Of a stretch of DNA of 64,000 bases, positions 41,870 to 52,116 are shown piece after piece. Position numbers and translations under genes: made by a program. Source of the DNA: Hesseltinella vesiculosa (Eukaryota > Mucoromycota > Mucoromycetes > Mucorales > Cunninghamellaceae); NCBI GenBank assembly GCA_002104935.1, contig MCGT01000002.1, positions 806,001-870,000 of the forward strand, written 5' to 3'. The number at the start of each line of letters is the position of its first letter. Position 1 is the stretch's first letter. The notes beneath the pieces were generated by a model. That model was not told where the DNA came from, did no database searches, and was given only the letters and a program-made list of their open reading frames with translations.

Positions 41870-43289
41870 GCGCATTTGACGATCCTTCCCCGTCCCTCCT
41901 TCGGTCGGAGCCCTAAAGAAAAAGGGTGGGATCGTCTTCACCTTCTGCACATTACGAAGATTTTTTCATGCAGGCAAGAGAATGGAATGGGATGTGTCAT
42001 TGGCGGCTGACGGCAAATCAAGCGTGAAATCACCCGTAAGTCTGAGTCAGCCATTTTCTGCAGCAGTAACATAAGTCTCTACCCACTGGGCTAGACAAGC
42101 AGCTTCCAATAGAGTTTACCACAAATGAGCCACGGCTTTCTCCATTGATCGACTTACCATGAAAGAGCAGCGTCTCCTTTGCATCGGAAAATGAATCGCC
42201 GCCGTCAGACAAGAAGGAAAAAAAAGTGCACGGGATTGGCGTCATGCAGAGAATGCAGACGACAAAAAAAAAAGAAAGGTCATGGGAGGTGCATCCTTGG
42301 CTACGAGGAGGCATGCAACAGCTTGTTGTTTGTCATCGGTTTCCAGATGATCAGCAGCTGCACAATGTCGATGAATAATGCTATCGGCTGACGATCTCAG
42401 CGCCACCCTCATTTTTGGTTTTCTACTAGCAGCCCAAGTCCTCCCTGATCTTCTTGCAATACCCCCCCTAAAAAAAGTACGACGAACTTTGTCAGTGTCA
42501 CGACCTCCCTGGACGGAGTTTTCCTTTGTATCATATCTCTAAGAAAAAAAAAAGTCGCCTCTTCTCTTGGAGGCATAGCAGTATGAGATTAACACCCTGA
42601 GCGTGGGTCTTCCCACTTCTTTATGACCGTTGTCAACGCACCAGATCCTTTCCCTGACTCGCCACTTCTCTCCTGCTACCTGCTACCGTTGTGAACCTGT
42701 GTTTGGTTGCAACATGATCACCTTGCTTTAGGGCAAAGGAAAAAAGGGCCGTGCTACGGGAGCGCAGCTGCAACTACGCCATCTGCATGTCTACCACCAA
42801 AGATCAGGGACTTTTCAGCTGAGTGCAGAAACTCTTGAAGGGTGGCGATGAAGCTGAAAAAAAAAATCAAGTCGTTCGGTGAGAAGGCTATCCAGCCAAC
42901 GTGTCATTGTTGTTCGTGTTGAGACCGTCAGTCTCTCAGCTACCAACCCACATGAAAGCAAAGGTGAAGAAACAAAAGGTGAAGGCACAAGGATCTTAGT
43001 CAACAGGCTATCGTCAGGCTAGGTGCAGCTCCCCACGCCGATGTTCAAACGCCGCGTCAAACGGAAGCAGATCGCTCCGCTGATTTTTTTTTTTTTTTTT
43101 TTTTTGCGTCATCGTTGCGCATCCCTGTTAAAGGAGAAAAAGGCTACTAGGCGATGTAAAAAATCCACATGCAGGTCGTTTTGTGCAAGTTTGCGATGAT
43201 TCCCATGAACTACCTAGCATCTTTCCACAGCGAGGGTTACAAAAGAGGAGGAGACGAAGCATGGGGAGATTTTTTTCATGCCAGTCAAA
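41870..43289. other. Duplicated flank of copy C and unassigned spacer
   Basis: About 41870-42500 aligns in blocks with the copy A and B upstream units, including the poly-A-adjacent GTGCA(T/C)GGGATTGGCGTCATGCAGAGAAT block near 42225. It carries a tRNA-like box A on the minus strand (42083-42093). 42500-43289 shows no recognisable gene; a T23 run lies at 43083-43105. Confidence 0.45.
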
Positions 43290-43752
43290 ATGCAACTGTA
43301 GTTTCCTGGGAACTTGTTGGTAGTGCTGATTGTACTTTTGGAAAGCGTTTATGCTAGTGGTAAAAGGTCATCCTCTTCCGGCTCTCATACGACCTCGCCA
43401 TTGAATATCTTTGGCAAGGTACCTCATGGAGAACGTTGCTGTGCTAACAAACAGCGTCTGTGTGCCAGCTTTAGGGGGCCCATAAAATTTGGTTTGCTAA
43501 CAGTACCGGTACAATACCAATGCAAATGTCATTGCCACGTGTCAAACGAGGAGGCATAGCATTTTTACCAATCTCACTGATATAGCTCATGCAAACGTAG
43601 AGAAGAAAACCTACGAGTATTTCAGCGACAACGACCGTCAGATCCTCACCGAATTTTACAAGACATTTGACATCATGGCTTGTTCTGAAGCTATCTTCCG
43701 TGAATCAAATGTCATGGGTGCTGATACAAAAAAAGCCAATTCACTTGGATAA
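43290..43752 (+). pseudogene. Broken copy of the eight-cysteine secreted protein gene
   Basis: Opposite orientation to the other copies. The aligned start ATG at 43290 is followed by TAG as the fourth codon, where copies A-C have lysine. Past it the signal-peptide-like LLVVLIVLLESVYA and ERCCANKQRLCASF, with the CC-x6-C pattern, are still readable. The frame stops at 43557-43559. The second half survives in another frame (RQILTEFYKTFDIMAC), matching the KTFDI-x2-C block of the family. A GT-AG intron joining the halves in phase was looked for and not found. A first exon further upstream cannot be fully excluded. Confidence 0.6.
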
Positions 43753-43895
43753 CCAGACGCTGCCACTTTATTGAATATATTTTATTAAACGTATCTGGGA
43801 GAAGACAAACGGGGGAAAAAAAAGAATAGGGCAAGTGAGGAGGTCAAACGAAAGAGTCCCGGGGTGGTAAAAAAGAGGTCAATAGTGTCGACTGG

Positions 43896-46012
43896 TTACT
43901 GTTCAGAGGGTGGGCGTGAAGAGGGGAGATGGGGAAAGGCGATGGCGGGAGTGATGGGATGCAGGAGGGTGGGGTTGAGGAGGGCGGAGGAGGAGGCGGC
44001 AGAGTCGATGGCCGAGTACTTTGTGGTGATTTTCTTGAGCACGTAAGGCAGGGACTTCCAAGGAAAGACCTTGACGTCCTTTTCAATGTTACGGGGTTTG
44101 GGGATAGGAAAGGACATGACAAGTTTGAAGAAGTCGGAGGTGTCAGGGCGCGACTTGCTGACGGTGATGGGGTGAAAGCCTTCAAGATTGCGGCGCACAC
44201 GGTTTTTCTCGTCGACGGTGAAACGGGTCTCCAACAGGCTTTCCAGCAGATGGATGCAGTCGACGGAGGTGATGAAGTAGTCGTCACGCTCAACCCAGTA
44301 AATGCAGGACACGACGGTGGAGGAGCTATCGTCGGGAGCGTGATGTGCCGTGATAGGACTGTGGGCCAAGGGAGGAGGGCTGGCGGTGGTGATGGTCGAG
44401 GTAGTTGCATGGGACCTGGCGTGTTGATGATCGGCCGTGGCAGATGAGGAAGCATGGGCCGATTCAGTTGGGGACTGGTCTTCGGCAAGGGGATGGGGAA
44501 GCACGTTGTAAAAAGTACAGAGGAGCTTGTTGTGGACGAGGTCGTGGCGGAAGCGGACAAGTCGACGGCCGTTGCGCCATTCCATGGGCTGCCAGTCTTG
44601 GGTCATGGTGTCGAGGTCACCGATGACTTGCAGATGGATATGGCAGGTCATGCCTGGGTAAGGGTGGTAGTTTTCGATGGGTGTAGAAGGAAGATAAACA
44701 CCTGACTTGTCGACCATGTAAGTCGAGGTGCGAGAGTGAGTGATGTGTCGTGGGTTGGCGCCTACAGCAGGGGCGGATTTCCGACGATGGAGTGGTTTCA
44801 CAGAGTGTGAGGTCGATGGGTCGGAGGGCAGAAGCAGCGGTCCCAAGGACGGAGGGTAGACACCAGAAAAGCCAGCAGGAGGCTGGGGCGTCAGAGGCAG
44901 TCTTGAATAAGCTGAAGAAGTGGGGAAACAGTGGATGAGATAGAAAAAAAAAAAAGCGAGACGAGGCTTACGAGAAAAAGAGGAAGGCCAGACTTGGGGT
45001 AGGGCTTGATAGTCCCGGGCCTGGAAGAAAGGAGAAGATCCATAGAGGATGTCGGTCGAAGGCTGACTGACGGGCGGATCAACGTCTGGTTCCAGTGAAG
45101 CAGTAAAAGAGCCTTGAGTATCTGAGACGCAGGGCAAAGAGGTGACAATGGAGGGTGGGTATTGAGGGTGGGATGGGGATTTCCAATGGAGGTTAGGTGA
45201 GTCGGGTGAGGTGGGACGGGGCAGATCGATGTCAATGGTGAAGGTGGCTACTGGGAACGAGGTGCGCACCACGTCGGGGTTTTCCACCAAGCAGACATGG
45301 ACCGGGACATGGACAGAGGTGGATTTGGTGTCAACTAAGGAGGGAACCGTTGCCACCAAGGTTAAAAAGGGGCCATGGATGTCAGCACGGGTGTCAACCA
45401 TCAGAGCATTGAAAGCGATTTTGGGCGTGCAGTGATCAAGGCTAATGTTTTTCATGGTGATACAGACCGTGGTTCCAGGAGGGCCGGCAGCAGGTTCCAT
45501 GCGTTTGATGGGATCATCCGAGCCTTGGGCTTCATGTAGACTGGTAGACAACAGGTCTTCTCCCAGCAAGTTCTTCCATTTGTAGAAAGACGGGTCTAAT
45601 AAAAAATCATATCCTGCCATTAGTGTGTTTTTCTTTTTATAAATCATAGCAGCCTACCGTTTTCAGTAGGTGTAGGTGGATGCAAACCTGTTTTGGTTTT
45701 AGATAAAACGCAAGTAAGAACGATTTGTGGTGAAAAAAAAAAAGGCACTTTTCCGTTGCTTTTCAAAACTGAAACCTGTTCTTGAGGATCCTCTTTACCT
45801 TGCATGATCGTTTCTGGATTTGTTTTCATAGAATGGCCCAAAGAAGATGTCAGCCAACAGTAGGAAAAAAAGGAAAAAAAAAAAGTGAAAGAAAAGAACA
45901 GAAAAAAAAAAAGGCCAGAAAGAAAAGCAAAATAAGCATGGAATAGCGTTAATATTATATAAAAAAAACCTGCTTGATCTGGTCCGATGGCCGTGCGTTT
46001 TTTTTTTGCCAT
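43896..46012 (-). CDS. Medusa (MedA)-like developmental regulator, DUF7082 type
   Basis: Nuclear regulator related to Aspergillus MedA / Neurospora acon-3, which control sporulation and adhesion (family knowledge). Five exons: 45970-46012, 45799-45813, 45658-45687, 44972-45595, 43896-44911, giving 575 residues. The diagnostic C-terminal domain has CIYWVERDDYFITSVDCIHL, FTVDEKNRVRRNLEGFHPIT and then PRNIEKDVKVFPWKSLP. Upstream is an IPT/TIG-like segment starting MEPAAGPPGTTVCITMKN, and a Ser/Thr/His-rich middle. The 5' end is less certain: it needs a 156-nt first intron with donor GTTTTT and a 15-nt exon. A start inside the last 5' intron (45620) is possible but skips the acceptor logic. Target genes are unknown. 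Confidence 0.75.
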
Positions 46013-46353
46013 GCCAGCACCTAGCCTTTTTTTTTCGCTCTTGTTTTTTCTTCCATGGAGACATCCATTATGGCCAATCAGAGGCTCTGGTTATGCATGT
46101 TCGTTTGTGTGGTGACAAAAATACCAGAAACGAAAGTCTCCTTTTTAGTTGTCATCCATCAGTTGTCAACAACTTGACGTATGGGCTATTTCAAGCGGAA
46201 GAAAAGGTCATGTGGTTTGTCAAGAAAAAAAAAAATGCATGCATTTGGGAAAAAAAATGCACGTGGCACGGTCATTTTAAGTTTGGGCAGAATCCTTGTC
46301 AAAAGCATGGGGTGTGTTTTTTTATATCTTGTCCCATTTTTTAGTATGAAAAG
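46013..46353. other. Intergenic, no gene seen
   Basis: 340 bp between the medusa-like start and the 3' end of the next minus-strand gene. A+T-rich, with A tracts. Nothing supportable. Confidence 0.5.
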
Positions 46354-48198
46354 CTAGATGATATTTTGGTTTTCCAGGCAGAGACGATCGACAGCTAAAC
46401 AGGTCAAGAGGAGAAAGCCAGCACAAGGAGGATCCCGATCAAAGGGTGTGCGAGGCAATTGGCGAAGGGCTTGCAATTCAACTGGCACTTTCCAGGAGCG
46501 AGACGGGGTTTCCTGCCGAGGTGAGGCATGGTATTTGATGGCGTGGACCGGCAGCTTGAATTTGTGGGTATGGACGGTGGTGTAGGTCAGAAAGGTGGCA
46601 TGGTGACTAAAGTAATACCAGTGGGTCTGGTGTGGGTATCGTTGATGTTCATGAATGGCCATGGTCTTGGCTCGGAGCAATGGGTTGCTGGTAAAGCGGA
46701 GGCCGGAGATGGTCAGAGAGTGGAAGTGGCAAGGCAGATCCAGCCGCATCACTTGTGGTGGGGGGTCATCTTTGGCTAGGCCGTCCACTCGTTGGTGTGC
46801 GCTGTCGTCGGGCGACCAGACACAGTCGATCATGACCAGGTGCGCCAGCTGTCGACAGCGCGCCAAGACGATGACAAGGGTATAGGGCAACTGAACTTCT
46901 TCTAAAGTCAGCTTGCTCAAGGGATGGTGCGGCATCCTGCGAGACGGGTGGTTGGTTGGATCGGCCGAGGAAGTGACGATGGCTCCAAAATCGAGGTGTA
47001 GGGTAGCGAGGCGAGGGCACTGGGTCAAGATGCCTTGGAGATCAAACGTGACGTTGGAGACGGTGCGACCGGAGAGGTGCAGCGAGGCAAGGTGGCGAGG
47101 CAAGTGGGTCAGGTACAGGCTGGGCAGTTCCAAAGCATTCCACCAAAGGGTGACATGGTGAAGCGAGTGATGGTTGGTGGAAGAGACAAGGGCCAGGCTA
47201 TGGTTGACACCAAGGTGGGTGAGCGGCAGCGTTGAAAAGGCTTCGTACAGGCCACGGGGCAAGGTGACATTGTAAAACTCGAGACGTTCGAGTTGCCGTG
47301 CTGTCGAGAGGAAAAAAAGGGTAGACGGCTGATTGGGTGGAGGAGCATCGACGAGATGGGATTTCGGCCACCAGGTCAAACAGCGCAGCTTGGTTTCACA
47401 CGCCAAATAGCGCATCCAGTGAGCAGGGCCGTCTTGGTGTGTAAAGTCGATTTCCTGCAAGTAAAGATGTTGAAGTGCCGGCTGGGCAAGTGGCATCGAT
47501 GGCAAGGGAGCAGGGCTGTCGGCGATTTCCAAACCCTTGTCATCCAATGAGAAGGAGGTCAGAGAGGCATGGACGACAGTGAGGGTGATGAGGACTGGGC
47601 AGGTGGTATGGATGCGGTCGAGGGCGGTGGTGGACACGAGGCATTCATCGATGATAAATGATTGCAGATTGGGAGTGGACGCCAGGGTGTTGAAGACGCG
47701 CATGAGAAGAGCTTGGTCATACATGACACGCAGGGCGAGGTGGGTAAGGTGGGCGGCCGAAGCGGTCATCAGGGCAGGGGCAAGCGATGTGGTGTACAGG
47801 GACGCCGACTTCAAGCTGGGCCACCAGTTGTTGCTGTTGCCGTCATCTGTAAAGGAACGCCATTGAGCACGCCCATCAATGGTCAGGTGTTCCAAGCGAG
47901 AGCATGCCTTGGCAAGGTACAGGAGATGGGCTGGGGTGAGATTGCTGTCTTGGAGCGACAGGCAGCGGATGACAAGATGGCGATGGTGGGTGTGAATTGA
48001 GTGAGCTGATGAGAGCTTCAGGCACTCGATGAACTTTTGAAACGCTGGAGGACCGTAAAGGGTGATGTTGTCGTAGAGCGCCAGCATAAACAAACGCAGC
48101 CAGGGCCGACACACCACCATACACTCGGCAAGATCTTGGGTCCGATGCAGCCAAGTGGTGATATTCTGCACCAGTTCCATCGGTAGATTATCTAACAT
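46354..48198 (-). CDS. F-box protein with leucine-rich repeats
   Basis: Single exon, 614 residues. The N-terminus MLDNLPMELVQNITTWLHRT is an F-box. The rest shows irregular leucine-rich repeats of about 25-30 residues (LSLQDSNLTPAHLLYLAKAC, LTHLALRVMYDQALLMR, LQSFIIDECLVS, CPRLATLHLDFGAI, LAHLVMIDCVWS), typical of substrate-binding LRR regions in SCF ligases. It is much longer than the F-box protein at 18228 and not obviously a paralogue beyond the F-box. The start lies immediately before the F-box, with a T-rich leader upstream. The substrate is unknown. Confidence 0.8.
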   Translation of the reverse strand: MLDNLPMELVQNITTWLHRTQDLAECMVVCRPWLRLFMLALYDNITLYGPPAFQKFIECLKLSSAHSIHTHHRHLVIRCLSLQDSNLTPAHLLYLAKACSRLEHLTIDGRAQWRSFTDDGNSNNWWPSLKSASLYTTSLAPALMTASAAHLTHLALRVMYDQALLMRVFNTLASTPNLQSFIIDECLVSTTALDRIHTTCPVLITLTVVHASLTSFSLDDKGLEIADSPAPLPSMPLAQPALQHLYLQEIDFTHQDGPAHWMRYLACETKLRCLTWWPKSHLVDAPPPNQPSTLFFLSTARQLERLEFYNVTLPRGLYEAFSTLPLTHLGVNHSLALVSSTNHHSLHHVTLWWNALELPSLYLTHLPRHLASLHLSGRTVSNVTFDLQGILTQCPRLATLHLDFGAIVTSSADPTNHPSRRMPHHPLSKLTLEEVQLPYTLVIVLARCRQLAHLVMIDCVWSPDDSAHQRVDGLAKDDPPPQVMRLDLPCHFHSLTISGLRFTSNPLLRAKTMAIHEHQRYPHQTHWYYFSHHATFLTYTTVHTHKFKLPVHAIKYHASPRQETPSRSWKVPVELQALRQLPRTPFDRDPPCAGFLLLTCLAVDRLCLENQNII

Positions 48199-48798
48199 GA
48201 TGCCATTCAGTCAATGCAAACAAGAAGAGAGTGGGAAAAAAAAAACGCCTTCTCTCCTTTTTTTTTTTTTGACGAGCTTGCGGTGATTCAAACCTGGTCG
48301 TACCACTTTGTGTTCTATTGAAGCCGTCAGAGATAGAATAGTCCTTTCATTTTACAAAAAGATAACATGCAACTCAAAAAAGAGACGAAACAGCCCCTTT
48401 CTGCCCGACAACCGCTGCGCAAGTCTCATGGATTTGGATGGCTCTAGCTCTAGGTCACTGTGGCCAGCAGTCTCTACTCTTTAACGGTGGTCCTTTCTCA
48501 TCCTTTTTTATTCGTATGCAACATTTGAGGCGAATCGATTTAGTATGATTTTGCGTTTGTGTTTCTGGTCAGATCGCCTGGGGGGTCACCTGATGAAAAT
48601 GGCGATTTTCAAAAATTAGGACGTGTTGCCCAGCACATTTGAGCTAACAGATCGACGAAAAATTCGGCATGTGGGCACACACTCGTGAAAGATGTCATCG
48701 AGTTGGGGGGGGGACTTTGTAAAAAAAAAAACAAGTGTCTGGCCTCCAGTGTCGTGTTTTATGATGTCGCATACATTATTTTCAAAAATAAATAAAAG
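48199..48798. other. Intergenic, no gene seen
   Basis: 600 bp between the F-box/LRR start and a transposase fragment. G and A runs are present; no coding signal was found. Confidence 0.45.
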
Positions 48799-49130
48799 TT
48801 AAATGGGCATACTCTTCAAGCAATCGTCAATGCGATCCGACGAGTATCTAACAAAACCATAAAGGTGCTCTTGTGGAATCTGAATGCAAGCTTCCTGAAT
48901 GCGTCCAGAAAGCAACTCCTCGTCTTTCAGCATGTCGCGGCTCACTCTCTTCTTCACTGCAGTCCAAAATTGCTCGATCGGGTTGAGCTCAGGAGAATAG
49001 GGTGGGAGGTAAATGCATCTGTATCGACGGTCCGTGATCAGTTTCTTATAAAAAATCGAAGCTTGTTCATGTGTGCTGAGGGCGAGGAGCTGATCAATGT
49101 TGGAGTAGAGGTGTGGGACAATCTTTGGGA
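48799..49130 (-). mobile_element. Tc1/mariner-IS630 transposase fragment, C-terminal
   Basis: The C-terminal part of a DDE transposase: RCIYLPPYSPELNPIEQFW, then VKKRVSRDML, and a stop at the 48799 end. The downstream acidic catalytic residue (E or D of SPELNPIE) is present, but the N-terminal DNA-binding region and first Asp are missing. It is fused directly to LINE endonuclease sequence, so it is a remnant. Confidence 0.8.
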
Positions 49131-49965
49131 GAGACGCAAGGTGTGGTTTCGCGCGCCAACACGGGCTGGGGCCATGAGAGGGGCCTAGTCGCCATAAACA
49201 TTTGAGGAGCGCATGGTCTGTCCATTTAGGGGAAGATGGCTTACCCGGGGGTGACAAATGTGGGCAGAGATACTGCATCAGGGGAGCAGTACATGAAGTC
49301 AATGACTGAACGTGAGCCATTGGCGGAGTGAGTGAAGGTGGGGATGCCTTGGAGGCCGGGGTCGGAAGGCAAGGCTGTGCCAGTCAGCACCGTCAGGCTT
49401 AGGAGCTTGATTGAAGTCCCCCATTACCAAAGTGCGGGTTTGAGCGGACAGAGCGGTCGGGTGTCTGAAATCAGACAAGCGCAGGAAGGACCGTTGCACG
49501 ATGGGCTGCGGGAGCGTCAATGACCAGAAGGTTGAAGGGAGGGAAGGCATTCTGGGAGTGTTGAATGGTGGCGGAAATGACTCGCTGATCAAGGCTGACA
49601 GGGAAGTCGTGGTTGGTGACAGTGAGGTTGGGATCGAAGCATATGAGACCACAATGGGTCGTCCATTGGATGAGGAACATTGAAATGGCATGTCCAGGGA
49701 CTCTTGATGCGCTGGAGTCGTGGCATGAGACTCTTGAACAGCAAGAAGGGACAACGACAATGGCCGGAGGTGTCGAATAAAAAGGGGTTGGGCGTTGGGG
49801 CTATGGCTCTTGATGAGGCTACGGCAGTTCAAGGAACCAAAGCAAAGAGAGTGAGAGGGGGGAAGTGGCATAAAGGGAGGATGAGGGTTGAAGGGGAGTA
49901 AAAGGAAGAGAGAAGAAAGAAAAAGGAAAGAAAAAAGGAACGAAGGCAAGGATTGAATAGGAAGG
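49131..49965 (-). mobile_element. LINE endonuclease (EEP) domain remnant
   Basis: Apurinic-endonuclease-like domain of a non-LTR element. FGSLNCRSLIKS is at the start, LAVQESHAT carries the catalytic Glu, and TLVMGDFNQAP carries Asp and Asn. SVIDFMYCSP and WTDHALLKCLW follow after a frame change. No reverse transcriptase follows, because the element is cut by the Tc1/mariner piece. The 5' end joins gypsy RNase H in the same frame. Confidence 0.75.
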
Positions 49966-50150
49966 GATTTTTCGGCCGTGGCGTAACGTGTTTCGGGATC
50001 TTTTAGTTTTCTTGATACAAAAAAAACGGACAAATATTCGTCGCCTTGAAGTTGAGTAAGTACACCACCTATCCCAATATTTGATGCATCGGTAAACAAG
50101 GCAAAGGGTTGTTCTTTGTTGGGGAATCGGAGGACTTGAACCTTCTAGGC
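49966..50150 (-). mobile_element. Ty3/gypsy RNase H fragment
   Basis: LFTDASNIGIGGVLTQLQGD, then FVSRKLKDPETRYATAEKSL: the classic start of a gypsy RNase H with the first catalytic Asp. It ends abruptly at LP, where LINE sequence begins. Upstream sequence (to about 50230) has no clear RT. Confidence 0.8.
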
Positions 50151-50686
50151 GTTCATGTCCATGAGATCATCTTCGTCCTAGTCTGATGAGGAGACCGAGG
50201 AGTCCGAGTTGGTGTCAGTAGACTTGAAAAGAAAAGACATCACCAGACACCCTCTCCGATCCTACTAAAAAAAAGAGGATTCCGAAAGAAAAGAAAAAAA
50301 ACGGGAAGAGGAAAAAAAAAAATGAGGCGCCACCAGGCATGATGAGCAAGGTAGGCCAATGTCACATGACTTTTTCCAAAGAGGCAACAATGAAAAAGCC
50401 CTTGATCAAATCCAGGGCTTTTTCTGGATTTCAAAGGCAGCCTCTTTTTGGGAAAAAGAGCAACACTTCTTTTTTCTCTCTCTTTCTTCATCGTTCATTG
50501 TCACACTAGAATACCTTTCATTGTAAGTCAGAGAGAAAAAAATACCCTATGGCTGGGGTAAAAAAATGAAAACAAAAAAAATAAAAGAAACACCTTTGTT
50601 GGTAGCGAATTCCCTGTGACTTACCTCGGTTTCTTCATTCACACCGTTTCGTGATTCCCACGGGATTATAGAAAGACCATTGGAGA
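50151..50686. other. Intergenic, no gene seen
   Basis: About 530 bp upstream of the universal-stress gene. The first 80 bp could be decayed gypsy; the rest is A-rich with no coding signal. Confidence 0.45.
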
Positions 50687-51926
50687 ATGGATTTAGACGC
50701 TTTGCTATTTCAAGAAATCGAGGACCTCAATCGAGACAATCCAGACGATCGACGCATCTCTTCGGCTATCATCATGGAGCGACCCGACCCAAACGGCCTT
50801 CATGATGACAGCTCAAGCTCGTCATCGGACGAGGACGGTGGACGACGGGGGCGCTTTGGCTTCTTGCGCTTTGGCCGCTCGTCCTCACCGGCGAGACCAC
50901 ACTACCGCTCCTATGGCCCTGGCAGTGATGGCTATGAAGACGACCTGGCCATCCGAGATCCCGAGCTCTTTCAGATCACCGAGCGCAACCGCCGGATCAG
51001 CTACGATATGACCAACCAGCCTGCCCAAACGGAACCCGAGGACGAAGACGACGCCGAACAGCCGGCAGCCAAGGCTCGGAAACGGCGACCCCGTCCTGCC
51101 GGCCTGACGTTTTCCTCGGTGCCCGTCATTGATACCAAACCCAACCGGATCCACGTGCAGTTAGACTATGGTGTGTCCAGCAGCCATGTCACTAAGCGAT
51201 CGCGGCGGTATCTGATTGCCTGCGACTTTAGCGAGTGCAGCCTGAATGCCATGGACTTTGCCTTTGGCACGATGCTTCGCAATGGTGATGTGATTCACGT
51301 GGCAAGTGTGATTGGCATGGATGATGATCTAGACAGTATGGACGAGGATGACAAGTATCGTCTATGGCAAGAGGTAAGAGAATGAAGCGTTCAAACGCAA
51401 CGCTGACGGTGTATCCTAGTTGGATCGCAACTCCAAGATGCTGATCTCCAAAGTCAAATCCATCATGGAACACATGTTGCTTTACAACATCAAGCTTCAT
51501 TTCTATTCTCTGGCTGGCCCAACACGTGAATGTTTGATGAATCTCATTCACTCATTGCCTTTGACCATGGTGGTATGCGGATCAAGTGGCCGACGTGCCT
51601 TGGCCGGGTAAGCGCCTAACCTTTATCTAGGACGCCTGTCTGACCTTTCTTTCCCGAGCAGGATGTTCATGGGTGGGGTCTCAAGTTACCTTGTACAAAA
51701 ATCAGTGGTGCCTGTCACGGTGGTATGAAGAGGGATGTAGCATAAAACCACAGGACCTCATTTCTTTTTCTTGATGTAGGTGCGTCCTCAAACCAAGCAG
51801 AAGAAGAACAAGAAAAAGTTGACGCCTGCTCAAAAGCTAAGTCAAAGTGTTCGTGATGGTTATCTGAAAGTGGATGAGATGGAGACGCCGGACCATCGAT
51901 CGATTAACAGCCATGGTTGTTACTAG
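50687..51926 (+). CDS. Universal stress protein (UspA) domain protein
   Basis: Four exons, 50687-51373, 51420-51607, 51662-51722 and 51780-51926, give 360 residues. The N-terminal 150 residues are disordered: a Ser/Asp cluster, an Arg/Gly patch and an acidic stretch. The Usp fold follows, from RYLIACDFSECSLNAMDFAF to the nucleotide-binding loop VVCGSSGRRALAGMFMGG and the last strand SVVPVTVV. The loop fits the G-x2-G-x9-G(S/T) ATP-binding type. A Lys-rich tail (KQKKKNKKK) ends the protein. Its role in fungi is poorly known; stress signalling is an inference from the family. The last exon may extend through a missed intron. Confidence 0.85.
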
Positions 51927-52116
51927 CCTCCCCTCTTTTTATTACACCCTTGGCCTTCCGATTCCACCCCCCCCCTCTCCAACGATTCTCTTTAGGATAC
52001 CTTTTTTTAATTACAAACCTACCACCTTATTTCTGTCATCTCTGCTGAAGCCAATAAACGAAAGCCACCCTGTCCTGTCGCCCTGCTCTTTACTACACAG
52101 GAAACTTTTTTTTTAA

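Noticed and set aside
43896..44560. Overlapping Pro/Ser/Thr-rich 238-residue frame in the medusa-like gene
   Set aside because: It is a frame-shifted shadow of the conserved DUF7082-type domain, which reads in the other frame with clear family motifs.
49299..50099. A 266-residue open frame as a functional fusion protein
   Set aside because: It is gypsy RNase H joined to LINE leader and endonuclease sequence, with truncated domains and no continuation. It is chance read-through of nested remnants.
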